A DNA stretch of 47,067 bases, from contig JANRJB010000103.1 in NCBI GenBank assembly GCA_033764265.1, positions 1 to 47,067 on the forward strand. The letters are read 5' to 3'. Origin of the DNA: VGEM01 sp033764265. Lineage in GTDB: Bacteria > Pseudomonadota > Alphaproteobacteria > Rhodospirillales > Rhodospirillaceae. The stretch's first letter is position 1. Each line of letters opens with the position of its first letter. The position numbers and the translations under genes are program-made. Positions 26,787 through 35,101 of the stretch are shown in pieces. Under the pieces are notes generated by a model. It was not told the origin of the DNA and did no database searches. It saw only the letters and a program-made list of their open reading frames with translations.

Positions 26787-27403
26787 GGGCGCGCGTTCGG
26801 CCGATGATCGAGCGCCTTGAGCGTCTCGGACGCTTCGGCGCGGGCCAGGTCGTCGTGCGTTTCGATGGTCGGCACGGCCAGCGGCGGGGCGGCGGGGTCG
26901 GCGATCAGGCGCACGAAACCGCACAGGTTGACGAACAGGCGCAGCGCGAGCAGCGCAACGGCGGCGCTGGCCACTGCTTTCGACGGCCAGGTCGGCAACA
27001 GCACGTCGACGGTGACGTCGCCCACCTGCCACGCCCGCACGGCGTGTTCGATGCTGGTGAACAACACGACGAGAATGAGCACAAGTGCCAAACCGGTTGT
27101 GGCGAACTCTGCCAGCCACAGCGCGCGGCCCTTCAGCCGACCGATCAGCATGTCCATGCGGATGTGGCCGCCCAAGCTCTGGCAATAAGCGGCGCCCAAC
27201 AGCGACATGCCGGCCATCGCCAGGTCGAACAGGTCGATCAGGCCCGGCACAGGTGTATTGAACAACCGCCGGCCCACCACCTCGAGCATGGTGAGGCACA
27301 TGGCGGCGAAGACCAGTCCGCCGCCGGCCAGCGCCGCGGCGCGCTCGAGACGGACGAGCGCGGCATCGACCGCCGCCAGCAGTCGGGCGGATCCGGATAT
27401 CAT
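26783..27403 (-). CDS. TRAP transporter small permease subunit (DctQ family)
   Basis: This 206-residue protein has four predicted transmembrane helices, with the DctQ-type motifs EVVGRRLFNTPVPGLIDL near residues 40-57 and GGHIRMDML around 80-88. The C-terminal tail after residue 175 is polar and longer than in many DctQ proteins. Start and stop both show 4-bp ATGA overlaps with the neighbouring genes: RidA upstream and DctM downstream. It is the membrane partner of the DctM subunit. Confidence 0.92.
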   Translation of the reverse strand: MISGSARLLAAVDAALVRLERAAALAGGGLVFAAMCLTMLEVVGRRLFNTPVPGLIDLFDLAMAGMSLLGAAYCQSLGGHIRMDMLIGRLKGRALWLAEFATTGLALVLILVVLFTSIEHAVRAWQVGDVTVDVLLPTWPSKAVASAAVALLALRLFVNLCGFVRLIADPAAPPLAVPTIETHDDLARAEASETLKALDHRPNARP

Positions 27404-27798
27404 GGCGGCGCGACGGGCCTATAGCAGACCGCCTCCAACTCGATCAGCGCCCCGGGCAAGAGCAGGTCCGCGCGGACGGTGGAACGGGCCGGTGGCGGAC
27501 CGGCGAACTGGCGCGCATAGGCTGCGTTGAAGGCCGCGAAATCCTCCGCCCGGGTCAGCCACACGGTGCACTTGACCACGTCGTCGAGGCCAAGCCCCGC
27601 GCCGGCCAGCACGGCCTTGAGCCGGATGAAGATCGCCTCGGTCTGCGTGGTGATGTCGCCCTCCACCATCCGCCCCGCCGCATCCTTGGCCATCAGGCCA
27701 GAGACGAACACGAAATCGCCCGCGCGCACGGCCGTCGACAACGGATTGGCGCTGCCATCAGGCAAGGTGCCCGGTGCGCCCACGGCCTGACGCGGCAT
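27400..27798 (-). CDS. RidA/YjgF-family protein
   Basis: This 132-residue cytoplasmic protein belongs to the Rid family. The core has DFVFVSGLMAKDA and the region VVKCTVWLTRAEDFAAFNAAY. The conserved arginine is seen in PPARSTVRADLLLPGALIELEAVC. Canonical RidA hydrolyses reactive enamines and imines; other subgroups include 2-aminomuconate deaminases and related catabolic enzymes. Being encoded inside a TRAP transporter operon, between dctP and dctQ, suggests a catabolic role over housekeeping RidA, though this is inference. Its stop overlaps the dctQ start (ATGA). Confidence 0.92.
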   Translation of the reverse strand: MPRQAVGAPGTLPDGSANPLSTAVRAGDFVFVSGLMAKDAAGRMVEGDITTQTEAIFIRLKAVLAGAGLGLDDVVKCTVWLTRAEDFAAFNAAYARQFAGPPPARSTVRADLLLPGALIELEAVCYRPVAPP

Positions 27799-27826
27799 GG
27801 CGAAGCCCCCGAACGGTACTCTTGAG

Positions 27827-28882
27827 TTAGTTCGTCACCGCGGCGGACGCCTTCTCCGCCTCGGCGTAGATGAAATCGAACAGCGCCTGACCTGGCAAGC
27901 CGCGGCGGTTGGCGTCGGCCACCCAGTCGGCCCAGATGCGCTTGGCCGAGCGCGCCTTCAGGCCGTCAAGCTGGTCCTGGCGGTAGACGATGCGCGTAAG
28001 CCCGGCGCGATCGAAGGCCGCCAGCCATTCGGCTTCCTGCGCGTTGAGCAGGTCGATCTGCGCCGCCGCGGCCTCCGGCACGGCCGCCATCAAAGCATCG
28101 CGATAAACGTCGGGCAGTTCGGCCAAAGACTTCTGCCCGACCGCGAGAAAGCAGTTGGGCATGGCTGCGGTCATGTTGAGCGTGTACCACTGCGCCACTT
28201 CGTGAATCCGGTAGGCGCCGAAGGCGTACGGAAACGGCAGCGTGGCGGCATCGAACATGCCGCGGTCGAGCGCATTGTAGATTTCCGGCGTCGGCACCGA
28301 GGTCGGCTGGCCGCCCAGCGCGCGCACCGCCGCGCCGACGTTGCCCGGCGCGCGCACGCGCTTGCCCGACCACTCGGCGATATCGGTGGGCGGGCTGCCC
28401 TTGCCCATGAACTCGTAGCGTGGCGAGGTGGTCTGCATCAGCGCGACCGCGTTGTAGCGGGCAAGTTCGCGCACCACTTCCGGGTGGCGGTAGTAGACCC
28501 GCGAAAATCGCTGTGACGCCTCCAGGCCGTCGATTGGCAGGAACGGCAGCTCGGGCGCCAGCATCAGCGGCGTCTTGCCGGGATGGTTGTTGGGGCAGAC
28601 GTGGGCGGCCTCGATGATGCCGACCGAGATGCTGTCGAGGTTCTCGCGCTGGGGCGACAGCGCTTCGCCGTAGTGGATCGCGATGGTGAAGCCGCCGCCG
28701 GTTTCGCGCGCCACCGTTTCGGCCAGCACCTCCATCGACTTGGTCACCGCCCGCGGCGCGCCCCAGGCCGACAGGTACCACATCACCTGCTGGCGCGGAC
28801 CGGCCATCGCGGCGAAGGGTGCGATCAGCACGAGAGCTGCGATCAGCACCAGGGCCGCGGCCAGCCGCGCGCAGGACCCCAT
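27827..28882 (-). CDS. TRAP transporter solute-binding protein (DctP family)
   Basis: This 351-residue periplasmic protein has a signal peptide of about 27 residues ending in AMAG. It has the DctP-type core: an N-terminal strand ending WGAPRAVTKSMEVLAETV, a central KRVRAPGNVGAAVRALGGQPTSV-type segment containing the carboxylate-binding arginine, and PEIYNALDRGMFD. The N-terminal segment IEAAHVCPNNHPGKTPL and length place it in the DctP group with organic-acid ligands, without defining which. It is preceded by a DUF1330 gene 10 bp upstream and followed by the RidA gene after 28 bp. Confidence 0.91.
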   Translation of the reverse strand: MGSCARLAAALVLIAALVLIAPFAAMAGPRQQVMWYLSAWGAPRAVTKSMEVLAETVARETGGGFTIAIHYGEALSPQRENLDSISVGIIEAAHVCPNNHPGKTPLMLAPELPFLPIDGLEASQRFSRVYYRHPEVVRELARYNAVALMQTTSPRYEFMGKGSPPTDIAEWSGKRVRAPGNVGAAVRALGGQPTSVPTPEIYNALDRGMFDAATLPFPYAFGAYRIHEVAQWYTLNMTAAMPNCFLAVGQKSLAELPDVYRDALMAAVPEAAAAQIDLLNAQEAEWLAAFDRAGLTRIVYRQDQLDGLKARSAKRIWADWVADANRRGLPGQALFDFIYAEAEKASAAVTN

Positions 28883-28892
28883 CGCGGGCCGC

Positions 28893-29198
28893 CTATTTCG
28901 GCGCTTCGGGGAACAGGCCGATGTCGTAGATGCCCGAGCCTTCGCGCAGGGGCTTGACCTTGGTGCGGTATTCCTCGGAGTTCCAGAATTCCTTGGCCTT
29001 CTCCAGCGACGGCCACTTCGACACCACCACGGCGCATCCTTTGAAGTAATCGCCCTCGAGCACGCTTTCCGCCGGACCGCGCACCACGTACTCGGCGCCG
29101 TACTGGGCCAGCATCTCGGCCGATTTCTTGACGTAGTCGGCGAACGTCGGCGTGCGGCTGGTGACGCGGACGATGGCGACTTGATAGGCGGCAGGCAT
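28893..29198 (-). CDS. DUF1330-domain protein
   Basis: This 101-residue small protein has the DUF1330 ferredoxin-like alpha/beta fold. Typical segments are YQVAIVRV at the start, YGAEYVVRGPAESVLEGDY in the middle and VSKWPSLEKAKEFWNSEEY near the C-terminus. Members are usually about 95 residues and are often encoded beside catabolic or transport genes; their activity is poorly known. A GGAG-type site precedes the ATG. It belongs to the TRAP operon, 24 bp after the maleate-isomerase-like gene. A double version of the same domain is encoded separately at 35201-35821. Confidence 0.9.
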   Translation of the reverse strand: MPAAYQVAIVRVTSRTPTFADYVKKSAEMLAQYGAEYVVRGPAESVLEGDYFKGCAVVVSKWPSLEKAKEFWNSEEYRTKVKPLREGSGIYDIGLFPEAPK

Positions 29199-29222
29199 GA
29201 ACGGTCTCCGTCGGTGGGAAAT

Positions 29223-30011
29223 TCAGAAGTGCTCGGCCAGGCGGCCGTAGCCCGCGATCTTGTCGGCGATACCGATGGCGCGCAATCCGGCCCAGTAGGT
29301 GACCACGTTGACGGTGAGCACCGGCTTGCCCAGCCGGCGCTCCATGTCGGCCACCAGCCGCGCCATCGAGGAATTGGTGCCGACCTTGATGATGCACTCC
29401 ACGCCGGTCACGTTCAGTTCGTCGACGGCGGCATTGAGCTGTTCGGAGGTGGCGGTGGCGATGTGCAGCGGCGTGGGATGCTTGAGCCCCTTGATCGCCA
29501 GCACCTGGTAGCCGCAGCTCTCGAAGAAAGCCTTGCAGGCCTCGTCGGCCGGCGGCATCCACGGCGTCAGGATCGCGAGCTTGCGCGGCTTGCCCAGTTT
29601 CTCCAGCGCCTGAAGAATGGCGAACGACGGCAGCATGACCGGAATGCCGCCCGCCACCGCCTCCATGTGCTTGCGCATGGCCTCGGCCGCGGCCACGCCG
29701 CCGACGAAGCTGTCGACCGAGTGGCCATGCACGATGATATCGGGCTCGCACGCCGCCAACAGGTCGATGGCCTGGTCCATCTCCACCGACTTGCCCAGGA
29801 ATTTCTTGTAGAGTTCCAGGTCGTGGGCCGGGCGCTTGACCCGGCTCATGCGCGAGACGTGGTTGGTGACCCCGGGCGGCTGCAGCGCCGCCATTTCGGG
29901 CTCGACGATGGTGTTGGTGGCTGGCACCAGGATTCCGATCTTGGCCCGGTAGCCGAGCGCGTCTTTCAGCTCCGGCGGCATTGATTTGGCAGCTTGCGCG
30001 AGCGCGGCCAT
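29223..30011 (-). CDS. Maleate isomerase / arylmalonate decarboxylase-like protein without the usual cysteines
   Basis: This 262-residue protein has the Asp/Glu racemase-type fold. The N-terminal motif GILVPATNTIVEPEM (residues 26-40) is typical of maleate cis-trans isomerases and arylmalonate decarboxylases. The ATG at 30011 is chosen because GGGAGG stands 6-7 bases before it. Family enzymes use one or two active-site cysteines. Here the first site reads HGHSVDSF (95-102), with His97 where maleate isomerases have Cys. The second reads KVGTNSS (209-215), with Gly211 where the family has Cys. It is the first gene of the nine-gene operon. It may catalyse a different reaction or bind a ligand only. 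Confidence 0.8.
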   Translation of the reverse strand: MAALAQAAKSMPPELKDALGYRAKIGILVPATNTIVEPEMAALQPPGVTNHVSRMSRVKRPAHDLELYKKFLGKSVEMDQAIDLLAACEPDIIVHGHSVDSFVGGVAAAEAMRKHMEAVAGGIPVMLPSFAILQALEKLGKPRKLAILTPWMPPADEACKAFFESCGYQVLAIKGLKHPTPLHIATATSEQLNAAVDELNVTGVECIIKVGTNSSMARLVADMERRLGKPVLTVNVVTYWAGLRAIGIADKIAGYGRLAEHF

Positions 30012-30187
30012 GCGATCCTCCCTTAGTTCGTATCCCACGCGTTGCCGACGCAGGATTGCCGATTGTCCTGCGCCGGACCTTGACGTATCGCAAGAGTCTT
30101 TTTGCAGGCGCACGGCCCGCGACCGTACCATGCGCCGCGGTGCGGCATGTTAGAATGCGCGGTTGAGTGGGGACAGCGGGGGGCGAG

Positions 30188-30850
30188 ATGATCTGTCGCA
30201 TCTTGAGAGCGCTGCTGGGCGTGGTGATGCTTCAGGCGACGGTCCCGGTGCAAGCACAGGAGCTTGACCAGGTCATGGCCCGCTTGATGGCGGCGTTTCC
30301 CGGTACCTATGACACGACGGCCCAGGTCGCGGCCGAAACCGCGGCCGGCGTGCCGGAGGCCCGGCGTCACGAACGCCGCTATGTCGTCTACGCCCGCATC
30401 GACGCCCCCCAGATCGGCCCCCATGTGCTGTTCCGCCAGGAGCGCAAGGGCGGCCCCGACGGCCCGGTGGCGGCGCGCGGTCTGGCGGTGTTCGCGCCCG
30501 ACCCCGAGGCGGGCGGCGTGCGCATGTGGCTGCGCAACATCGTCGACGCTGACCGCTTCGCCGACCTGCATCTGCGCAAGGACCTGTGGCCCACGGTCGG
30601 CTTCGACCCGGCCTATGGCGGCAAGTGCCCCTTCCATTGGCGCGTCGAGGGCGGCGTGCTGACCGGCACCCTTGCGGGCGGCGGCTGTTCGATCGTCTCC
30701 AACGCCGGCAAGCCGATGTCATTCGATTCGCGCTGGACGCTGACCGACGCGGGGCTGTCGATCTTCGACAACACCTACGACGGCGCCGGCCAATTGTTGT
30801 CGGGCCGCACCGACCGCGTGCCGACCGAATATCGCCGGATCGGCCCGTGA
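30188..30850 (+). CDS. Secreted CpcT/CpeT-family protein
   Basis: This 220-residue protein has a signal peptide (about 1-24, ending PVQAQ). The mature part shows the CpeT/CpcT pattern: FPGTYDTTAQVAAE near the start, IDAPQIGPHVLFRQE, GGKCPFHWRVEGG and GGGCSIVSNAGK. In cyanobacteria this family attaches bilins to phycobiliproteins. Non-phototrophic bacteria encode exported relatives of unknown role. The ATG at 30188 follows a G-rich ribosome-binding site; a GTG at 30167 is unlikely because it would extend the signal peptide. Its stop overlaps the GTG start of the MFS gene. Nothing nearby suggests bilin or pigment synthesis. Confidence 0.8.
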   Translation: MICRILRALLGVVMLQATVPVQAQELDQVMARLMAAFPGTYDTTAQVAAETAAGVPEARRHERRYVVYARIDAPQIGPHVLFRQERKGGPDGPVAARGLAVFAPDPEAGGVRMWLRNIVDADRFADLHLRKDLWPTVGFDPAYGGKCPFHWRVEGGVLTGTLAGGGCSIVSNAGKPMSFDSRWTLTDAGLSIFDNTYDGAGQLLSGRTDRVPTEYRRIGP

Positions 30851-32166
30851 AGGTCGGGACGACCGTCAGGCCCGACGTTGAGCCCTGGCCGGGCGCCGCC
30901 CAGGCCTGGTTCGTGGTGGCCGCGCTGAGCGTGGCGAGCCTGTTCTCGTTCCTGGACCGCACCGTCATCAGCCTGCTGGTGCAGCCGATCAAAACCGATC
31001 TGCTGTTGTCCGACACCGAGATCGGCGTGTTGCAGGGCGCGGCGTTCGGCGTGTTCTACACGCTGATGATCATTCCGTTTGGCTGGGTCGCCGACCACGG
31101 CAATCGGATCCGGCTGGTGTTCTGCGGCATGATCGTCTGGTCGCTGATGACCGCGGCCTGCGGTCTGGCCACCAATTTCTGGGAAATGTTCGCCGCCCGC
31201 GTCGGCATCGGTATCGGCGAGGCGACGCTGGCGGCTTCGGCCGCATCGATCATCGCCGACCACTTCCCGGCCGCCCGGCGCACCTTGCCATTAAGCGTTT
31301 ACACATTGGTCGCCTCGGCCGGCGTCGGTGTCGGGCTGGTGGGCGGGGCGATCATCGCCACCACACTGGCCGATGTGGGCACGCTGACCGTGCCGGTGCT
31401 GGGGACGCTGCAGATGTGGCAACTGGTGTTCATCGCCGTTGGGCTGCCGGGTCTGGGTTGGGCGCTGGTGCTGCTGACCATGCGCGAGCCGGCGCGGCGC
31501 GAGAACACCGGCGATGACGCCACCTGGGGCGAACTGTTCGATTTCGTGAAATTGCGCCGCCGCGTGATCGGCCTGCATTTCTTCGGCTACTGCTTCTACA
31601 ACACGTTCGGGTATGGCGCGGGCGGCTGGCTGCCGGTGTTCTTCATGCGCGAGTACGGCTGGGGCATCGCCGAGGTCGGCACGCGCTACGGCATTTTGTA
31701 TCTGATCATGCCCGTGGTCGGCGGCGTGGCGTGCGGCTGGGTGGTGCGCAAGCTGATGGAGCGGGGCCGCGTCGATGCCAACCTTTACGCCATCGCCATC
31801 AACAACACGCTGATGACCGTGCCGGGCGTTCTGACGCCGCTGATGCCCAACGGCTGGCTGGCGCTTGTGATGGTCACCCCGCTGATCGCTATATTCGTGT
31901 TCCCTTCGGGTGCGTCGCTGGCGGCGATTCAGGAAATCACCCCCAACCGTCTGAGGGGCCGCATGACCGCGCTTTACTACGCCGTGACCAACCTGGTCGG
32001 CATCTCGCTGGGCACCGTGTTCATCGGCGCGCTGACCGATTACGTATTCCGGGATGAAATGCGCGTCGGCGATTCGATCGCGCTGGCGGCGGTGCTGTTG
32101 TGCCCGCTGGGCGGGGCGATCATGTTCCTGGCCGCTCGCGCCCGGCGGACTTTGGCGGCGGCCTGA
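30847..32166 (+). CDS. MFS transporter (spinster-like)
   Basis: This 439-residue membrane transporter has about twelve transmembrane segments. The first helix contains SFLDRTVISLLVQPIK, and the loop between helices 2 and 3 has the MFS motif GWVADHGNRIRLV. RVGIGIGEATLAASA in helix 4 is typical of spinster-like MFS proteins common in alphaproteobacteria. A GTG at 30847 is used as start because it gives a 4-bp GTGA overlap with the CpeT-like gene, and the preceding residues are the shadow of that gene. Transport direction and substrate are unknown. Confidence 0.9.
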   Translation: MKVGTTVRPDVEPWPGAAQAWFVVAALSVASLFSFLDRTVISLLVQPIKTDLLLSDTEIGVLQGAAFGVFYTLMIIPFGWVADHGNRIRLVFCGMIVWSLMTAACGLATNFWEMFAARVGIGIGEATLAASAASIIADHFPAARRTLPLSVYTLVASAGVGVGLVGGAIIATTLADVGTLTVPVLGTLQMWQLVFIAVGLPGLGWALVLLTMREPARRENTGDDATWGELFDFVKLRRRVIGLHFFGYCFYNTFGYGAGGWLPVFFMREYGWGIAEVGTRYGILYLIMPVVGGVACGWVVRKLMERGRVDANLYAIAINNTLMTVPGVLTPLMPNGWLALVMVTPLIAIFVFPSGASLAAIQEITPNRLRGRMTALYYAVTNLVGISLGTVFIGALTDYVFRDEMRVGDSIALAAVLLCPLGGAIMFLAARARRTLAAA

Positions 32167-32168
32167 CG

Positions 32169-32783
32169 ATGCTGAGGACGGCGGGCGCACTGATCGGTCT
32201 CGGCACGGCGGTCGGCGCGGCCGTGCTGATCGCCCAAGGCCCCTTGCCCGGCGACGTGGCGATCACGCGCGGGCTGCAGACGCTGTTCGGCGACCGGCCG
32301 GGCTGGGCCGAGGCCCTGACCGCCACCGCGCGCGTTCCGGCCATATGGGGTGTGGTGATCGTGGCCGCCGGTCTGGCATTCGTGCGCGGCGGACCTTGGG
32401 CCGCGATCGCCGTACCGGTGGCGTTCGGATTGGCCTTTGGTTCCGCGGAGCTATGGCGATTGGTCCTGGTGGCCCCGCGCCCGACGCCAGACCTGGTGGC
32501 GGTGGCCTCACCCGGCACGTCGTCGGGCTTGCCATCGACGTTTGCCCTTTACTACGGCGCTCTGGGCGCGGCGGTGATGTTGGCCCGCGCCCGCACCGGC
32601 GCGCCGGCCGCCGCGGCGCTGGTCGTCGCCGGCGCGGCGGTGATCGCGGGCTGCGCGGCACGCATCGTTTTGGGCGGTCACTGGACCAGCCAGATGCTGG
32701 CGTCGGCGAGTTTCGCCGCAGGACTGGCGGCGCTGGCACACGCCGTCATTGCCCGGATGCCTCGCCGCCCGACGTCGGCGTGA
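32169..32783 (+). CDS. PAP2-like membrane protein with degenerate phosphatase motifs
   Basis: This 204-residue protein has about five to six transmembrane helices and the layout of the PAP2 (phosphatidic acid phosphatase type 2) family. The three motifs are recognisable but changed. Motif 1 is RLVLVAPRP (Arg in place of Lys), motif 2 is PSTF in place of PSGH, and motif 3 is ARIVLGGHWTSQ, with the His kept but Gln where the Asp should be. The motif-2 histidine (acid/base) is lost, so phosphatase activity is doubtful. The ATG is 2 bp after the MFS stop, so the gene is in the same operon. A perfect 9-bp hairpin spans its stop codon. Confidence 0.72.
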   Translation: MLRTAGALIGLGTAVGAAVLIAQGPLPGDVAITRGLQTLFGDRPGWAEALTATARVPAIWGVVIVAAGLAFVRGGPWAAIAVPVAFGLAFGSAELWRLVLVAPRPTPDLVAVASPGTSSGLPSTFALYYGALGAAVMLARARTGAPAAAALVVAGAAVIAGCAARIVLGGHWTSQMLASASFAAGLAALAHAVIARMPRRPTSA

Positions 32784-32798
32784 TATCGGCGTCGGGCG
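32766..32798. other. Hairpin across the stop of the PAP2-like gene
   Basis: The arms CGCCCGACG (32766-32774) and CGTCGGGCG (32790-32798) are perfectly complementary with a 15-base loop. The structure lies between two convergent genes and could slow or stop transcription from either side, but there is no T-run on either strand, so it is not a classical intrinsic terminator. Confidence 0.35.
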
Positions 32799-32810
32799 AC
32801 GGGGGTCGGC

Positions 32811-35021
32811 CTACATGCTGTACTTGAGCGTCAGCAGGTATTCGCGCGGCGCCATCGTCAGGAAGCCGCCGAGCGCGCGGCTGCCGGTCATGATGGTGGT
32901 TTCCTTGGTCAGGTTCGACACCGAGAACCGCGCCTGCCAGCGCTCGTCGATCGAAAGGCCGATGAATCCGTTGACCCGGTCGAAGCCGTCGAGGACGAAG
33001 TCGTTGGTGGCCGCGGTGACGAAGCTGTCGGTGTGGTAGATGTCCGCGCCCAGTAGGAAGCGGGCGTCGCGGTTGCCAAGCGCGAAGTCGTAGCCGTAGT
33101 CGAAGCCGATGGTGTAGGTCGCGTCGGGAAGTTGCGGCGGCTCGGGGTTGGTTACGCCGAAGCTGGCGGGCGCATTGGTCGGCGCGCTACCGGGGGCGAG
33201 GTTGCGGAACTTGCCCGATGAAAACGCGCCGTTGGCGAACAGCGTCAGGTTGTCGACGGGAACCGCGGTGATCTCCCATTCGAGACCTTTGATGGTCGCG
33301 TCGCCCGCGTTCTGGACGGGGAACGACGAGATGCCGTTCACGGTGACCGTGGCATTCAGCGTCAGATCCGAGATGCGCGCCATGTAGTAGTTGGCGTTTA
33401 CGCGCAGGCGGTTATCGAGCATGTCGACCTTGAAGCCGGCCTCGTAGGTCCAGTTGCTTTCGGGGCCGTAGGGGGTACGCGCATCATTGAGATTGAAGAT
33501 CGCGATCGCGCTGTAGCCGCCCGACTTGAAGCCGCGGGCCGCCGAGGCGTAGAGCAACAGGCTGTCGATCGCGCCCGAGGTCGGCACCGTGTAATCGATG
33601 CCGAACTTGGGCGTCCATTTCTTATAGGTGTTGTCCAACACCACCGGCGGCTGCGGACCCGACGGCACGATCGACGTGGGCAACACGGCGATCGATTCGA
33701 AGAAGTCCTTGTTGTCGCGGGCGTAGCGGATACCGGCGGTGACCTTGAGCGCGTCGGTGACGTTGTAGTCGGCCTGGCCGAACACCGAAATGTTCTTGGT
33801 TTTGGCGTCGATCAGGCTGGTCGAGGCGGGCGTGATGAAGCGCCACGAAAAAACCTGGTCGGCGGATTCACGAAAGTAGTAGACGCCGGCGATGTAGCTG
33901 AACGCACCGTCAGCGGCGGTGCCCTGCAGCTTCAGCTCCTGGCTGAACTGGTCGGTGTCGGCGTTGGTGCCGGCCATGATGCGGCCGACGCCGCTGAAAT
34001 CGCCGGTAAAATAATCGTCGGTGTTGACGAAACCGGTGATCGACTGGAGCGACGCATTGTCGCTGATGTCATAGGTCATGTTCAGCGACGCGATCAACTG
34101 CTGAGTCTCGCCGCGGGTTTCGTCCTCCATCGGCGGCGCGCCGCGCGGGGCGAGCGGGCGGTTGAGGGTGTAAAACCCGAACGTCGGCACCAGGTCCTTC
34201 GAGCGGAACCGCCGATTGGCCGGCACCGACGGCGTGGTCATCGGCACCAGCATCAACGCGTCGTTGTCGCTGTCGGTGTAGGACACCGACACGGTCGCGT
34301 CGAACACGTCGGACCCGGTGTAACGCAGCTTGGCGCGGCCGGCGATGTTCTTCTCGTCGCCGATGCGTTGGCCGGTGCCCAAGTTGTTCCAGTACCCGTT
34401 ACGGCCGTTGGTCTGCACCGCGATCGAGGCGGCGATCGCATCGGACAACGGCCCGCCGGCGCTGACGCTGGCGCGGTAGGCGTCGAAGCGGCCGTAGCCA
34501 ACCTCGGCATTCAGCCACTCGTTGTCGGGGCCCGGCTGTCGGGTGATGAACTTGATCGCCCCGGCCAACGTGTTGCGGCCGTACAGCGTGCCCTGCGGTC
34601 CGCGTAGCACTTCGACCCGCTCGAAGTCGGCGAGCTGGACGTTGTTGCCGTTCAGGCGGGCGAGATAGACGTCATCGACGTAGATACCGAACGGGGATTC
34701 GGCAACCACCAGCGAGGCGTCCTGCTGCGTCGAGCCGCGCAAGGATGGCGACAGGTTGGTGGGCTGGGTGATGTTGTTGCGCATCTTCAGGCTCGGCGTG
34801 TAGCGCTCGAGATCCTGGGCGAACTTGACCTGGCGCTTCTCGATCGCATCGATGCTGAGCGCGGTAATGGCCACCGGAACCGTCTGCAACGAAGCCTCGC
34901 GGCGCTCGGCGGTGACGACGATTTCTTCAAGCCCGCCCGACTGGGCGGCTTGCTGGGCCAACGCGGCGGCGGGTGCCAGGGCGACCACGGCGGTCGAAAC
35001 CAAGAGGCGTTTGAAAGTCAT
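32811..35021 (-). CDS. TonB-dependent outer-membrane receptor
   Basis: This 736-residue protein has a signal peptide (about 1-22, ending AALAQ). The N-terminal region LEEIVVTAERR is the TonB-box-containing segment. The plug domain (about 45-155) includes VLRGPQGTLYGRNTLAGAIKF, followed by a beta-barrel to the C-terminus. Style and length are those of sphingomonad-type receptors for non-siderophore or siderophore ligands. The last residue is Met in place of the usual aromatic residue. AGGAAG upstream supports the ATG at 35021. It is preceded by the double DUF1330 gene with a 179-bp gap containing several inverted repeats, so it probably has its own regulation. Its ligand is unknown. Confidence 0.93.
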   Translation of the reverse strand: MTFKRLLVSTAVVALAPAAALAQQAAQSGGLEEIVVTAERREASLQTVPVAITALSIDAIEKRQVKFAQDLERYTPSLKMRNNITQPTNLSPSLRGSTQQDASLVVAESPFGIYVDDVYLARLNGNNVQLADFERVEVLRGPQGTLYGRNTLAGAIKFITRQPGPDNEWLNAEVGYGRFDAYRASVSAGGPLSDAIAASIAVQTNGRNGYWNNLGTGQRIGDEKNIAGRAKLRYTGSDVFDATVSVSYTDSDNDALMLVPMTTPSVPANRRFRSKDLVPTFGFYTLNRPLAPRGAPPMEDETRGETQQLIASLNMTYDISDNASLQSITGFVNTDDYFTGDFSGVGRIMAGTNADTDQFSQELKLQGTAADGAFSYIAGVYYFRESADQVFSWRFITPASTSLIDAKTKNISVFGQADYNVTDALKVTAGIRYARDNKDFFESIAVLPTSIVPSGPQPPVVLDNTYKKWTPKFGIDYTVPTSGAIDSLLLYASAARGFKSGGYSAIAIFNLNDARTPYGPESNWTYEAGFKVDMLDNRLRVNANYYMARISDLTLNATVTVNGISSFPVQNAGDATIKGLEWEITAVPVDNLTLFANGAFSSGKFRNLAPGSAPTNAPASFGVTNPEPPQLPDATYTIGFDYGYDFALGNRDARFLLGADIYHTDSFVTAATNDFVLDGFDRVNGFIGLSIDERWQARFSVSNLTKETTIMTGSRALGGFLTMAPREYLLTLKYSM

Positions 35022-35101
35022 GGAACTTCCTTTCTCGGGGGGTGCTCGATCGCGTGTCGCGGCTCGCGGGACTGCGACCGCGCGGGCAACCGGCTGTTGG
35101 C

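Noticed and set aside
25467..27299. Apparent 610-residue DctM protein with a DctQ fusion
   Set aside because: The upstream part is out of frame with dctQ and reads as a shadow. The DctM start at 26786 overlaps the separate dctQ stop.
30188..30850. Evidence for phycobiliprotein-based phototrophy
   Set aside because: The CpeT-like protein is exported and there are no bilin, phycobiliprotein or photosynthesis genes in the window.
32766..32798. Intrinsic terminator between the PAP2-like gene and the TonB receptor gene
   Set aside because: The stem is perfect, but no T-run follows on either strand, so it is listed only as a hairpin.
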